From Misgurnus anguillicaudatus (lineage: Eukaryota; Chordata; Actinopteri; Cypriniformes; Cobitidae): a stretch of 64,000 bases of DNA. The translations under genes were made by a program, and so were the position numbers. Within the stretch, counting starts at the first letter, position 1; each line of letters begins with the position of its first letter. The notes beneath the pieces are model-generated. The model did not search any database. It was given only the letters and a program-made list of their open reading frames with translations, and was not told the origin of the DNA. The stretch covers positions 34,438,501-34,502,500 of the forward strand of contig NC_073353.2 of the NCBI RefSeq assembly GCF_027580225.2, read 5' to 3'. Shown one piece after another: positions 54,205 through 64,000 of the stretch.

Positions 54205-54217
54205 GGTGGAAGGCACC
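54114..54217 (-). CDS. ttn: E2: titin start codon and first half of Ig domain Z1
   Basis: The acceptor at the right end is followed by 13 bases of leader, then ATG at 54204-54202 in the context CCACCATGG, a good Kozak match. The peptide begins [15 protein letters not shown], the hallmark titin N-terminus, and ends in the first half of Z1 (FEAQVSG). Z1 and Z2 together bind telethonin (Tcap) at the Z-disc edge. The donor leaves phase 1. Confidence 0.93.
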
Positions 54218-55611
54218 CTAAAAAGAAGACAAAATAAAGTTGCAAATAACTTTTCTTTTATTCAAGACACAAAAGATAAACACTGTATTTTTTCCTAATC
54301 TTTCAATCCCTAAGCAACTGGTTAACGCTTGGTTGACCTATCACTTAAGAAGTCAGAGGTCCCTATGGGTGTTAGGCCAAACATTTGTGCTCCGTATCAG
54401 CTGACAGCTCACAGACAGTAACAACTGGTGCCTGCGACGGGCTCTTATTCTGGCATGACACATAATTCGGATATAGCTCTCCAGTTTAAACATACGTAGT
54501 TGGTCTGATGGACCTGTATCATCCTATCATGTCATCTGTAATTTTACCATCAGATGACTACACATTTCTATTCACCATTACTTTAAATATTAAACCTTTA
54601 TTGTAAAAATGCAAATTTGTTAACACGAAATAAAGCTAAAATGAAATTCATTACATGCACTTGTATCTATATCTACATTTGGCATGTTTAACTTGGTCAC
54701 ACACTTATTCAAGACTATCGTAGTATGTTTTTGAAGAAGGTAGCCTAATTAAGAAAGACGACTGGTTTATTATTAGAATCAAAATGGCTGACAGGAACTG
54801 CAAGCTGATCTATTCGACCAAAATAGGTACATTAACAGAATGTATATCACTTGTATATCATTTACACAATTAAATAAAACAAATCAAGATTAAAATGTCA
54901 TCAGTTTAGCTTTGTTCCAAAATACATAAGCACAACTATGTGTTTTTGCAGCTTTAATACAGAAGCACCAGTATTTCATGGACCATAACTTAACTTTTTC
55001 TTATGATAAACCAATAAATCAAGTGGGATATCAAAATAACTTTAAACATCCCATGAACAGTTCAAAGGTATACATCCAGACTTACCAAAATCAAAAGTTA
55101 CGCATCATTTGGCAAAACATTTTTTAATAACTTAATAAATCAACTTCAATAACCACTAATACTAATAAGAATGTTCAAGAAAATCTGTTTACAACGCATC
55201 AAACTACCTAGGCAAACGAAAACCTAGTGTCACAAAAGGCAGCTTCTAAAAATAGTCAGCACTAAGTTTGATTGACAGTCACCATGTGGCACATAGCTGA
55301 AGGTGCAACTGATATCTCTGCTGCTGATTCCCTTAAAAAGACATCATGGCCCAGCTGAGACACCACTCTAATGCTATCACAGGCTATTCTTGGCGTTACC
55401 AAAACTATAGCACAATTTAATAACCTTCAGAAAAAGTTTTCAATTCAAAGCCTTTATATTCATTCAAATTATTCAACCAAATTATTTCCACCAAACATCT
55501 CAACGAAAAGCTCTGATATTGCCGCTGTCTTTATTGTTAGAATCACACAACAAAGCACAAATAGAAAGCATTGCACTGGCACATGGGTACAAGAGCACAA
55601 AGCTTACTTAC
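54218..55611. other. Intron E1-E2, no recognised gene
   Basis: The first titin intron, 1.4 kb. First introns often hold muscle enhancers, but I cannot point to a specific site. Confidence 0.4.
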
Positions 55612-55833
55612 TTGTATCCACAAGAGTGCCTTGAACTGATGGGGCGAAGCCCAAAGGGTTTTGTCTTCTGAAAAAGTCCTTATCCAGATATGGTTTCAGA
55701 AAACACTGTGTGAGAACGGTTGAGCCTCCAAATATCCCTAAAAACAAAACTACACAGGATCTTAACCGTGTAGTTTTGCTTTTTCCCTTGCAATCCCTAC
55801 ACCCGAGGCAAGGCTGGGAATGCTCCAACTGCT
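55612..55833 (-). other. ttn: E1, probable non-coding first exon (5' UTR) of titin
   Basis: The 3' boundary is a good donor (ACAA then GTAAGTAAG). The 5' boundary is estimated from the TATA box about 30 bases upstream and is approximate. The first titin exon is non-coding in other vertebrates, and E2 has an acceptor 13 bases before the start codon, so an upstream exon is required. A short upstream ATG frame exists near 55828, but nothing supports its translation. Confidence 0.55.
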
Positions 55834-55860
55834 CAAAAGTGTTAACATGGTGGTTTTACC

Positions 55861-55867
55861 TTATATA
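55861..55867 (-). promoter_or_regulatory. TATA box of the titin promoter
   Basis: On the minus strand the sequence reads GGGTATATAAGG, a strong TATA element about 250 bases upstream of the donor of a non-coding first exon. Transcription would be expected to start near 55833. E-box-like hexamers (CACCTG near 55967, CAATTG near 55909) lie upstream and would suit muscle expression, but such short motifs are weak evidence on their own. Confidence 0.6.
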
Positions 55868-57138
55868 CCCCTTGACTAGTGAGCATCATCACTACATCAC
55901 CAATGCCCAATTGGCCGTCCCCCTTGAGGCACCATGGGAGGTGGTAGCCATTTTGTGCAATCTCACACCTGTCACCCATTTTACTCAACATAAACCAGGA
56001 CACATTTGCGCAGGGTGGCCAAAACCCCCCGAACCCCCAGTCTTTAAAGAAACAGGGAAATGGCCTTTGTGAAGTGAGAACCCCATGTTTATTTGGTCTC
56101 ATAAATGAATTACTGAAAGAACATGAATGATCCCTATTAAGTGGGGAACCAAATGGGATGAAGGGCTGTCACTGTCACTCAGGTTTAAAATCACCCCCAC
56201 ACCCCCATTACATATGATATCTAATGAGATAAACATCTCCAGATCACAATGTTTACACATCTGCTTGTCTGTCACTGATTACATTTTTAACAGCAAAAAT
56301 ATATGATTCTCATTGTTACTATCATGGTGGTACTCCAGTTGGTTTGTGTCTAAGCTAAATTGATAGGAGAGAGTTACCATGTTAAAGATAGCCAATGATA
56401 TATAAGGGTGGAATGTATGACTAGTTGTGGCAATGAATTGTAAGTGTTCACTTTAGTAAGACTAGAATCTACTTTGATGAGTAAATGTACATACATAGTG
56501 TTGTCAATTACCTGTGGGGACTCTCCAATAAGTTATGATGTTAGATGATGAATGTTATTGTAGTTTTTTATTGAACTTGGACAATTCATTTCAGTACTTT
56601 AATTATCAACTCAGAGACAACAACTTAGCAGCAGATATTAGTTGTTTATTTAGCTTAGAGTGCAAATCTTTGTACTAATAAAGTATTTAATTTAGAGTTT
56701 CAGTGCTTTGTTATACAAATCACACACACACACAAAAAAAAGAACTGTAGTAACAAAGTACTAAGAGTATTACTTGAAGTCAAACTGAAAAACTTCACTT
56801 ACATTTAAATCAAATTTTGGAACATTGTGGTATTTTTTTACAAATAACCTTATTTGTAAGCTATTTTATTTTTCTTTAAATCCATGTGTCCTAATAATCT
56901 TCAATCAAAAACGCAAACCTCTTCCCCTCCTCAAAATGATCTCTGTTTACTTAAAGTCATATGGTATGGCAGGGGGCCGGGGTCCGGGAAAACATTGCAG
57001 CGATTAGCAACTATCCAATCAGTTCTCGATGGATGAACTCAAGTCCAATCCTACCTTTTTTCATTTCAGAAGTAGTTTTACTCGGATATATGTCACCACG
57101 GGGAAAATAAGACAATTGTTACTTCTGTTTCATGGCCA
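55868..57138. other. Upstream flank of the titin promoter
   Basis: No exon or repeat recognised. The first few hundred bases (to about 56.2 kb) would be the proximal promoter region of titin. A short CA run lies at 56732. Confidence 0.4.
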
Positions 57139-57717
57139 CTTTAAAGGGCACCTATTTCATTGCTTAAAAACAATGTTATTTTGTGTGTTTAGTGTAATAC
57201 AATGTGTATGCGTGGTTTATGAAAAAAAAAACATTATTTTCCACATAACGTAAATTTTTGTAGCTCCAGATTTCTATCTCTTCCTAAAATGCATGGACTC
57301 ATGCACAAAACTCATCGATTTGAAAAGCGTGTCTCTGATTTGCCAGCTAATCTGTACATTGTGATTGGCCTGAATACCTCTGACGTCAGCCGGAAATGTG
57401 ACGCTCCTTACCATGTTTCAAAGATTTGCTCACAATGCAATGCTAACAGGAGTTAACTTACAGGCTGTGAGTCTGAAGCGGAAGGAATTATGATAATATC
57501 TTCTCTATGTTACCAATCCCATAAAGTAAACTGTTGCCTACAATCTGTGTGTTTGTTGTAGTCCAAGAAAAGAGATTTACTTTGGAGACGATAACTCGTG
57601 TCATCGTTTACTTTGGAGTTTGTTTCTTTTGCATATCATTAACATGTAGTAATACACACCTACACACACTAAAGGAAATGTAAAATCGTAAATTGGATAA
57701 TTGGTGTTCTTTAAGGC
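57139..57717. repeat. Dispersed element with TTAAAGGGCACC ends
   Basis: Starts TTTAAAGGGCACCTATTTCA and ends AATTGGTGTTCTTTAAGG, inverse to the start. The interior (CTCTGACGTCAGCCGGAAAT, CAATGCAATGCTAACAGGAG) is typical of an abundant fish repeat. Intergenic. Confidence 0.65.
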
Positions 57718-59272
57718 AGGGGTTCCCAAATCTTTTATATCCAGGAGACCTGCACAGCTATTGACTGAACAAAATATTTTTCATTGAAAATATCAAATAG
57801 ACATTCATTCTCTTGTAGTGGACAGTAGTTTTTATTTATTTATTTATTGTCATTGTATGAATGAAACAAAGTGAAATAAATCATGGCATTGCATTAATGG
57901 ACTAAACTGTTTTTGTCATTCATCACCACAGTAGCAAGTGACTGCATGAGCCACCGATGGAAAACCCCTGGCTTAAGGGTCTGAATACTTTTGCCGTAAA
58001 ACATATACCTAAGATTATCAAACACTATCACAATTATTTTCAGTTCAGAATAATTATAAATTGTTATAACTTAGGGATTGATGAAGTTCAAAGTCCTAAA
58101 CAGCATCTGTTCCTGTGTGTGCGTTTAAAGTATACCATAATTGGTGGCCTTCATGTTGGCTTTTATGGCTTCTGTTGAAAAAAAGCCAAAAATAATTACT
58201 GCTGATTAACTTAGTTATTACTGTTGAGTTGAAGACAACATTTTTTGCATAACTTTTACACTTCTTCTGAATCATCACACAAACACGTGCTCCAAAATAT
58301 GATCCATCAACAATAGATAACACTGTTGGATCATGTGGCTGCAGACTCCAATACAGAAATTTTCAGTAGAATATGTAGAGTATGGTCATGAAGAATACGG
58401 CATTAAAATGTGCATTAAATGTACCAATAAACAGCCAATATGCTAGTAATATGCAAGCTAGTAGGCAGATAGTTAATTGTAAGAACTAGTACTCATATTA
58501 AAGTGTTACCCATAGAAAATATACTGGTTGTAAGATGTGATTTATATCTAGAGCACTGGAGAGTGTTAGCCTCATATCTGCAAGACAGCTGTATTTGAGA
58601 ACAGGGTGACAAATGAAGTCTCCTTGTCACCTTCTTAGTGGGATGACATAGTGGGGAAGCAAATGTGTAACCTGAGAGGGCTGAGTTATGCTGTGTGATA
58701 ACAGTAACTAGCCAAAGACCAACAGTCACCTTTTCTTTTCTTCCGTAGAGAGTTATAGGGAAGAATTTTACAGGTGCACCTAATAATAACTTTTTACTCA
58801 CTACACTTTAGGTTTTGATAACATTTTACCCCTATAATGTATGCATACCAAGACGAGTCCAACTCTTAAAAATAAAAAGGTTCAACAAAAATGGTGTTTG
58901 ATAGCTGCATGGCTCCCAAAAAAAACTTTTTGGCACCAAAGACTCTTTATAGTGGAGAAAGGTTCTACACAGCCTAATTGATAAAATTGATGTATTTTGA
59001 TTGCATATAAAATTTCCATCCATTTGGATTACATACTTTTCATCTAAACAATCTAATAAACTTTATGTGATTGATATGTGTCAGTTATATGAAACCAATA
59101 CAAATAAAATTGATGTAATGGTATTACTTAATCCAGTATGTTTTGAATTCATAAGAAACACCCATCAGATTGTCTTTAATTCTGTCAGATGTTGATGTTT
59201 CAATAACATTTTTTGGTTACCATTATGGTGAATAGTATTTACTTTGGTTGGGCTATGACCTTGTGATATAGC
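57718..59272. other. Intergenic, no recognised gene
   Basis: Includes a likely old repeat at 57718-57975 (GGGGTTCCCAAATCTTTTAT to GAAAACCCCTGGCTTA, inverse ends). A TTTTTAAGAGTG-type fragment lies near 58855-58975. No protein or RNA gene seen. Confidence 0.4.
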
Positions 59273-59709
59273 CTTAAAGGGATAGTTCACCAAAAAATGA
59301 AAATTCTGTCATCATTTCCTCATGTTGTTCTAAACCTGTATGAATTTCTTTTTTTCTGATGAACACAAAAGAAGATATTTTGAGAAATGATGGTAAACAC
59401 ACAGCATATAGTGTCCATTGACTTCCATAGTAGGAAAAAATATTTTGAAAGTATTGAGATAAATGATGAAGAAAATATTTTGATAAATGATGGAAAGCAC
59501 ACAGTTAAGGGGAACCCATTAAATTCCATCATATTTTTTATTCCTACTATGGAAGTCAGAGGTCACTGTCTATCTGCTGTGTGTTTACCATAATTTCTCA
59601 AAATATCTTCTTTTGTGTTCATCAGAAAAAAGAATTTCATAGAGGTTTAAAACAAAACACGAGGATGAGTAAATTATGACAGAATTTTTTGGGTGAACTA
59701 TCCATTTAA
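59273..59709. repeat. Element with TTAAAGGGATAGTTCACC ends
   Basis: The left end AAAGGGATAGTTCACCAAAA and the right end GGGTGAACTATCCATTTAAG are inverse. AATGAAAATTCTGTCATCAT is the hallmark of one of the commonest fish repeats. Large internal pairing (AAAGAAGATATTTTGAGAAA both ways). Confidence 0.82.
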
Positions 59710-59919
59710 GTTTTTTTTGGCTGTTGTAATTTATATCATAAACCAACAACAAGTCAAGAAAAATGTCACTTTGATGTGATTTAAATACTGATCATTTAAT
59801 AAACATCATGTAGCAGCTTGTCTGACTGATATCATCCAGTGTTATGGTGTTGATGTATGCAATACTTTTTTATTGTTATGAGGAGCTTTCAAGCATTCTT
59901 ATATAAAAAAAATAAAAAT

Positions 59920-60352
59920 GGGTGGTGTCAGGCAAACACACACAGATATTAATGAATCTCAACAATGAAGACCTTAATAGTTTCATGTCGCAATGCATGT
60001 TGGGTGTCATGGGGGAGTTTTGTCCTGCACTCTAAAAATGGCTGGGTTATTTTGACCCTTAATGGATAAATATTGGACATAACACTTTGCTGGGTTAAAA
60101 TTGACCCAGTGCTGGGTTGTTTTAACCAAACTGCTGGGTTATTTTACCCCATGGTTGCATACTGTAACAACAACCCAACATTGGGTCATTTTAACCCAGC
60201 ATGTGTTCTGTCCAATATTTACCCATTATGGGTCAAAAATAACCCAACCATTTTTAGTACCCAGCATGCATTGCGACATGAAACTCTTAAGATCACCATT
60301 GTTGAGATTCATTGCTTGATTTTTGATATCTGTGTGTTTGCCTGACACCACC
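59920..60352. repeat. 433-bp foldback
   Basis: Outer arms pair GGTGGTGTCAGGCAAACACA with TGTGTTTGCCTGACACCACC and TTTCATGTCGCAATGCATG with its inverse. The inner part (CTAAAAATGGCTGGGTTATT) is itself palindromic with AACCCAACCATTTTTAG. Arms are about 200 bp. Confidence 0.78.
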
Positions 60353-61304
60353 TATCCGTACTGGTTTCACATATTAATCACATAAAGTTTATCAGTTTTT
60401 TAGATAAAAAGTATGTAATTTTATATGCAATCAAAATATATACATTTTATTAATTTGGCATTCCTGCAAGAACCCTTATAAAACCTTTATTTTAAGTGTA
60501 AATGGTGGCTGCAATGTTGATATCATGCAAACACTGCTTATTTCAGTCATTTTGCTTTAATAATACATCATGGTCTTTTTCTATTGTAGAAAAGCCATAA
60601 TTAAATGACTCATCTAGCAATTGTATATAGATAAAGCACATAATATTTGGATGTTCAAACATGTAGAACAGTGGTCTCCAACATGATGCTTCAACATATC
60701 AACAAGTAAAATAAATAAGTAAAACAGAAATGTTTTAAGACTACATCAAAAAGTAGCCCTCCAGATTGTTTTATCCATTGTGGTAGCCCTTGCTCACAAA
60801 AAGGAGACCCCTTATGTAGAACATCTGAATATATCTGTGCCCATGAGTCAGCCTGCTCCCTATATAAAAATAGCTTTATTTAGGCTTCAAATATGACCCA
60901 AGTATTCATCTAATGTGAATATCCATCATTTGAAACACAGAAAGATATTATTAATAATATATTATATATTAATAATAGGACAAAACTTTCTTATTAGGGT
61001 CTGTCAAGAGGTAATATTTATAAGTTTTAGACAGTTGGACTTGAAACCAACTAATTTTGGTTACCACCTACCATAGGTCTAATTACAGACTCCCTCTCTC
61101 TCAGCTGAAGATATATAATATGCTGATCATTCTCATTCATTACCCTCCCATATATACAGTATGCTAACACCAGGTGCATTAGACACAAAGCATTGTGAAC
61201 AACACATATACTGTATATAAAAAAATGATATTCTGAATTGATTTTATGAACTCTTATATGGCCACTATAATTTTTTATCTGTAAAGATAAGTCAGTTCAC
61301 TCTA
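60353..61304. other. Intergenic, no recognised gene
   Basis: AT-rich. A weak GTGGTCTCCAACATG / AAAGGAGACCCC inverted pair at about 60672-60822 suggests another worn repeat. Confidence 0.4.
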
Positions 61305-61508
61305 CACTGAAAAAAATGGTTCATTGAATTTAATCAATTTTTTAAGGTAAGTGGTTGCAATCAATTTATTTAAACTACATTTAAACAAAAAAGATTAGTA
61401 AAGTAAAATAAAATATGAAATTTTTGTTTAAATGTAGCTTAAATAAATTGATTGCAACCACTTACCTTAAAAAAATTGAGTAAATTCATTGAATCATTTA
61501 TTTCAGTG
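61305..61508. mobile_element. 204-bp foldback MITE, TA flanks, copy 1
   Basis: CACTGAAAAAAATGGTTCAT at the left and its inverse ending TTTCAGTG at the right, with TA on both sides. Arms of about 85 bp include AAGGTAAGTGGTTGCAATCA. A near-identical copy is at 61761. Confidence 0.82.
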
Positions 61509-61715
61509 TAAAAAATGCAGGGTTATTTTCAACCCAGTGTTGGTCAAAAAGGGACAAACCCAACCTGTGCTGGGTTGTTTCAAGCTAAAATACGAGGTTG
61601 TTTAACCCATTGTTGGGTCAAATATAAATATTTTCTGGGTTATTTAACCCATTGACTGGATTTGTCTCTTTTTAATCCAGTTATGGGTTAAAAATGACCC
61701 AGCACTATTTAGTGT
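61509..61715. repeat. Foldback of the AATGCAGGGTT / AACCCAGC type
   Basis: TGTAAAAAATGCAGGGTTAT at the left, TTAAAAATGACCCAGCACTA at the right, with internal CAACCCAGTGTTGG and TTTAACCCATTG words. It sits exactly between the two 204-205-bp foldbacks. A related GCTGGGTT foldback is inside 59920-60352. Confidence 0.65.
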
Positions 61716-61760
61716 GTGTGTTCAACAATGAATGTAGTTCTCATTTATATTAAAACCATG

Positions 61761-61965
61761 CACTGAAAAAAATGATTCATTGAATTTAATCAATTTTTTT
61801 AAGGTAAGTGGTTGCAATCAATTTATTTAAGCTACATTAAAACAAAAGTTTTATATTTTGTTTTACTTTACTAATCTTTTTTGTTTAAATGTAGCTTAAA
61901 TAAATTGATTGCAACCACTTACCTTAAAAAAATTGATTAAATTCAATGAATCATTTTTTTCAGTG
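61761..61965. mobile_element. 205-bp foldback MITE, copy 2
   Basis: CACTGAAAAAAATGATTCAT to TTTTTTTCAGTG, near-identical to 61305-61508 over its whole length. This indicates recent activity of the family or a local duplication. Confidence 0.82.
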
Positions 61966-63115
61966 TGTACAGCTCTATACATATAATGAAATGTATGTAA
62001 AACAAAAAGTGACACCAGTTAAAACGCATAGAAACTCTTTATAAATAAATAAGATTTTAATTGTCAAATGTGGAACATCTTGTTAGAACTGTTACTTTAA
62101 ATAACAAGGTCTTAATTAAACAATTAATTGTGTGCACAGTGTAAGATAAATTAAAGATCCATTCGCACTTATAATAAACATATACTAAAAAAGGAATAAA
62201 TACAGAATAATTCAATGAATGTTGAATTGTCATGCAAACAAAATATTATGATTTCAGTGTTCAACAACAACAACAAAAAATATTTGGGTAGTTGACACAA
62301 TTTTTATTTATATAAATGTATACAGTAAGCGAAACTGTTTGTCTTAGGCCCTGTGACAGGTCACTATTTTTATATATTCTTTTACTTTTACTAGTTCATT
62401 TGTAAATGGACCAGCCAAATGAATGTTTAAAAGGACAAAAATTTCAGTCAGAGTAAAATGGTGTTGAAAATAATTCATAGCATTTCACTACAGTACATAA
62501 CAACAAAAATAGGCTACTTCATATCAACTACCCATCTCCTATTGCTTCTGTGCTTGGGTTTATGTATCATATAGCGCTTTTTTAACCATCGGTTCAAATA
62601 ATTTCTTTTGCAAAACCATGCCATTCTGAACCGGGCCAATTGCCATGCTTATGGTTGATTTTATGAAACCAGGATAAGAATGTACCCCAATACATTGCAG
62701 TACTTGTTACCTATGTAATGCAAGAGTTGATGTACAATTTCTTCTTCACTTCCACATCCAAATATTTGTGAAATTAGCAAACTACTAAGAAGCAACAACT
62801 GAAAATTTTTGACCATTTCTTTTGACAGTGTGGTGAACCTTGAGTCATTACATTACTACAGGCCTTTTTTCCAACCCAGCTGAAAACAGTGATCAAACTG
62901 TGCCTAAGTAGTCAAGGCCAGGAACATTATGTAACAGTACCTTCCTCAAGTCGAACTTTTCGCTAGCCAAATTCAGATGGTGAAAAAGCGCTTGTACCTT
63001 TCATACCAAAGACAGTTAATAATGTGCACAAGTGGTTAGGTGACATGAGGAAACCCTTAACGGTGAGAAATCCACATCCAGGTGCTTTCCTTGTTTACGT
63101 TAACGGCCGTGTCCG
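61966..63115 (-). other. Probable 3' UTR and downstream flank of the ccdc141-like gene
   Basis: Lies directly after the TAA at 63116 on the minus strand. No open frame of note; one AATAAA at 62303-62308. Confidence 0.35.
62303..62308 (-). terminator. Candidate poly(A) signal of the ccdc141-like gene
   Basis: AATAAA on the minus strand about 810 bases downstream of the TAA at 63116. Sequence-only evidence in an AT-rich region. Confidence 0.3.
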
Positions 63116-63389
63116 TTAAAACAAAAGCAGGTAGAGCAGCCACAAGAAGAAACACAAAGTGCCAAAGCAGGTGTGCCAATCCAGTTTGAGAAGGTCAAAG
63201 TCAGGGCTGTCGTTACCTTTCACCTGTAGCATTGAACTGGAGGAGACGGTACCGGCTGAGTTAGAGGCGGTAACCGCATACTGCCCAGAGTCTGTCACTG
63301 CAGCGCTCTGAATGTACAAAGCATGCTTGCCATCTTTATTGGACAGTTGTATGTGCTCATCATTGGCCAGTGTGTGTCCATTCTTGAAC
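63116..63389 (-). CDS. ccdc141: Probable terminal exon of ccdc141: half Ig domain and hydrophobic tail
   Basis: The acceptor (TTTGCTTTAG) leads into GTTCAAGAATGG, which completes a Trp codon split by the intron. The exon then encodes FKNGHTLANDEHIQLSNKDG, DSGQYAVTASNSAGTVSSSS and LQVKG, the second half of an Ig domain. Reading on, it ends DFDLLKLDWHTCFGTLCFFL WLLYLLLF and TAA at 63118-63116, a plausible C-terminal membrane anchor. In vertebrates CCDC141, a coiled-coil protein with a C-terminal Ig domain, lies directly upstream of TTN in the same orientation; that synteny is the basis of the name. Alternative: a donor after LQVK (AAAG then GTAACG) joined to an exon I cannot see. It does not resemble the titin C-terminus. 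Confidence 0.6.
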
Positions 63390-64000
63390 CTAAAGCAAAG
63401 AGTGAATTGTTTTGTCACACAGTCACACCACAGCAAATAATACATATTAATACACACTTAATGAAAGAGAAATATTAGGTGAAAGGTTAAAACAGAAGAG
63501 TTTATAGAGGTGAAAGTACAAAGTGGAATTAATCCTGGAACGTATGAATTGAAATGTTAGTGTAAATGTATTTTAGGCATCATTTATTATATTGGATGTT
63601 CAAGATCAAATGAATCTGGAGATTTATCCACAGGGCTGTCCACATTTCATGTCTTTTGTGCGTGCAAATGCGTTATTTTCAATGTAGACGCGCAAGCACG
63701 CTGAAATAGAGAGCATCATGCGGTGCGCTCTTTTATCCAGGCACGTCGCCGCCGCAGGTCATGTGACAAGAACCAACCAATCAAAACATTTGATTATTCT
63801 GTAGAGATGGGGGAACAGCTGATCAACACTAAATTATTTTGACACAAATAGAAGAAACAATGCATAGAGACACATAACTCAATCTATGGGAGTGCACCTT
63901 AATTTTGCTTAACAATGGCAAACGCTACCGGAGCACAACTGCCCAACTTGTAGAAAGGTGTAAAGTGGTGTGGCAGCATTTTCCCCGCGGTTTTAGACGC
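63390..64000. other. Intron upstream of the ccdc141-like terminal exon
   Basis: No exon recognised before the window edge. The preceding exon should encode the first half of the Ig domain, ending in the first two bases of a Trp codon. Confidence 0.4.

Noticed and set aside
55604..55828. 74-residue frame MEHSQPC... over the first exon
   Set aside because: It overlaps the non-coding exon and runs past the donor; no homology or conservation known. At most a small upstream frame.
55710..56102. Open frames on both strands around the promoter (120 and 86 codons)
   Set aside because: No homology recognised, overlapping opposite frames and position on the promoter make chance the best explanation.
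63116..63389. Exon considered as the last M-band exon of a tandem titin paralogue
   Set aside because: The C-terminal hydrophobic tail and the Ig sequence do not resemble the titin C-terminus; ccdc141 synteny fits better.

Overview
The window is vertebrate genomic DNA, almost certainly from a cyprinid-type fish. Nearly all of it is the 5' part of one titin gene (ttn) on the minus strand, so the gene reads from right to left. I infer the group from the titin exon organisation, which has a teleost character, and from the intronic mobile-element remnants. These include many short terminal-inverted-repeat elements and foldbacks of families that are common in zebrafish and carp genomes. There is no bacterial, viral or CRISPR content.

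Layout in transcription order. A TATA-box promoter and a non-coding first exon lie near 55.6-55.87 kb. The start codon is at 54204. Exons E2-E4 encode Ig domains Z1 and Z2. E5-E13 encode the Z-disc spacer with only two recognisable Z-repeats. E14-E24 encode the remaining Z-disc and near-Z-disc Ig domains, including an SP-rich insert and a 1.7-kb exon. E25-E37 encode the compact Ig domains of the Z/I junction. E38-E41 encode the next Ig domains. A 39-nt exon (E42) then leads to two alternative routes. One is an 8.4-kb exon (E43, 19326-27727) ending in its own stop codon, which corresponds to the mammalian novex-3 terminal exon. The other is a 3.8-kb exon (E44, 14373-18164) that continues into the proximal tandem-Ig spring (E45-E72, 1-13684). 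The spring exons are mostly single-Ig, 279-288 nt long and phase 1-1, and they follow a six-exon super-repeat. The gene runs off the left edge inside E72. Exon numbers are mine.

I placed about 70 splice boundaries by hand using GT/AG and reading-phase continuity. All but three join in frame with canonical dinucleotides. The exceptions are E53 (one surplus base), the E31/E32 junction (one base missing) and the E16 donor (AT instead of GT). They could be sequence errors, real lesions or unusual splicing.

Right of the promoter, 55.9-63.1 kb is intergenic and rich in foldback elements. At 63116-63389 lies a minus-strand terminal exon. It encodes the second half of an Ig domain followed by a hydrophobic C-terminal tail. 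Its position and orientation directly upstream of titin match CCDC141 in other vertebrates, so I call it the probable 3' end of ccdc141.

I see no unknown gene system. The most novel-looking protein features are in the novex-3 exon: six tandem repeats of about 114 residues, a Tyr/Phe-Ser-Asp repeat tract and a repeated acidic beta-rich linker between Ig domains. In E44 there is a conserved non-Ig segment and a weak repeat of about 75 residues.
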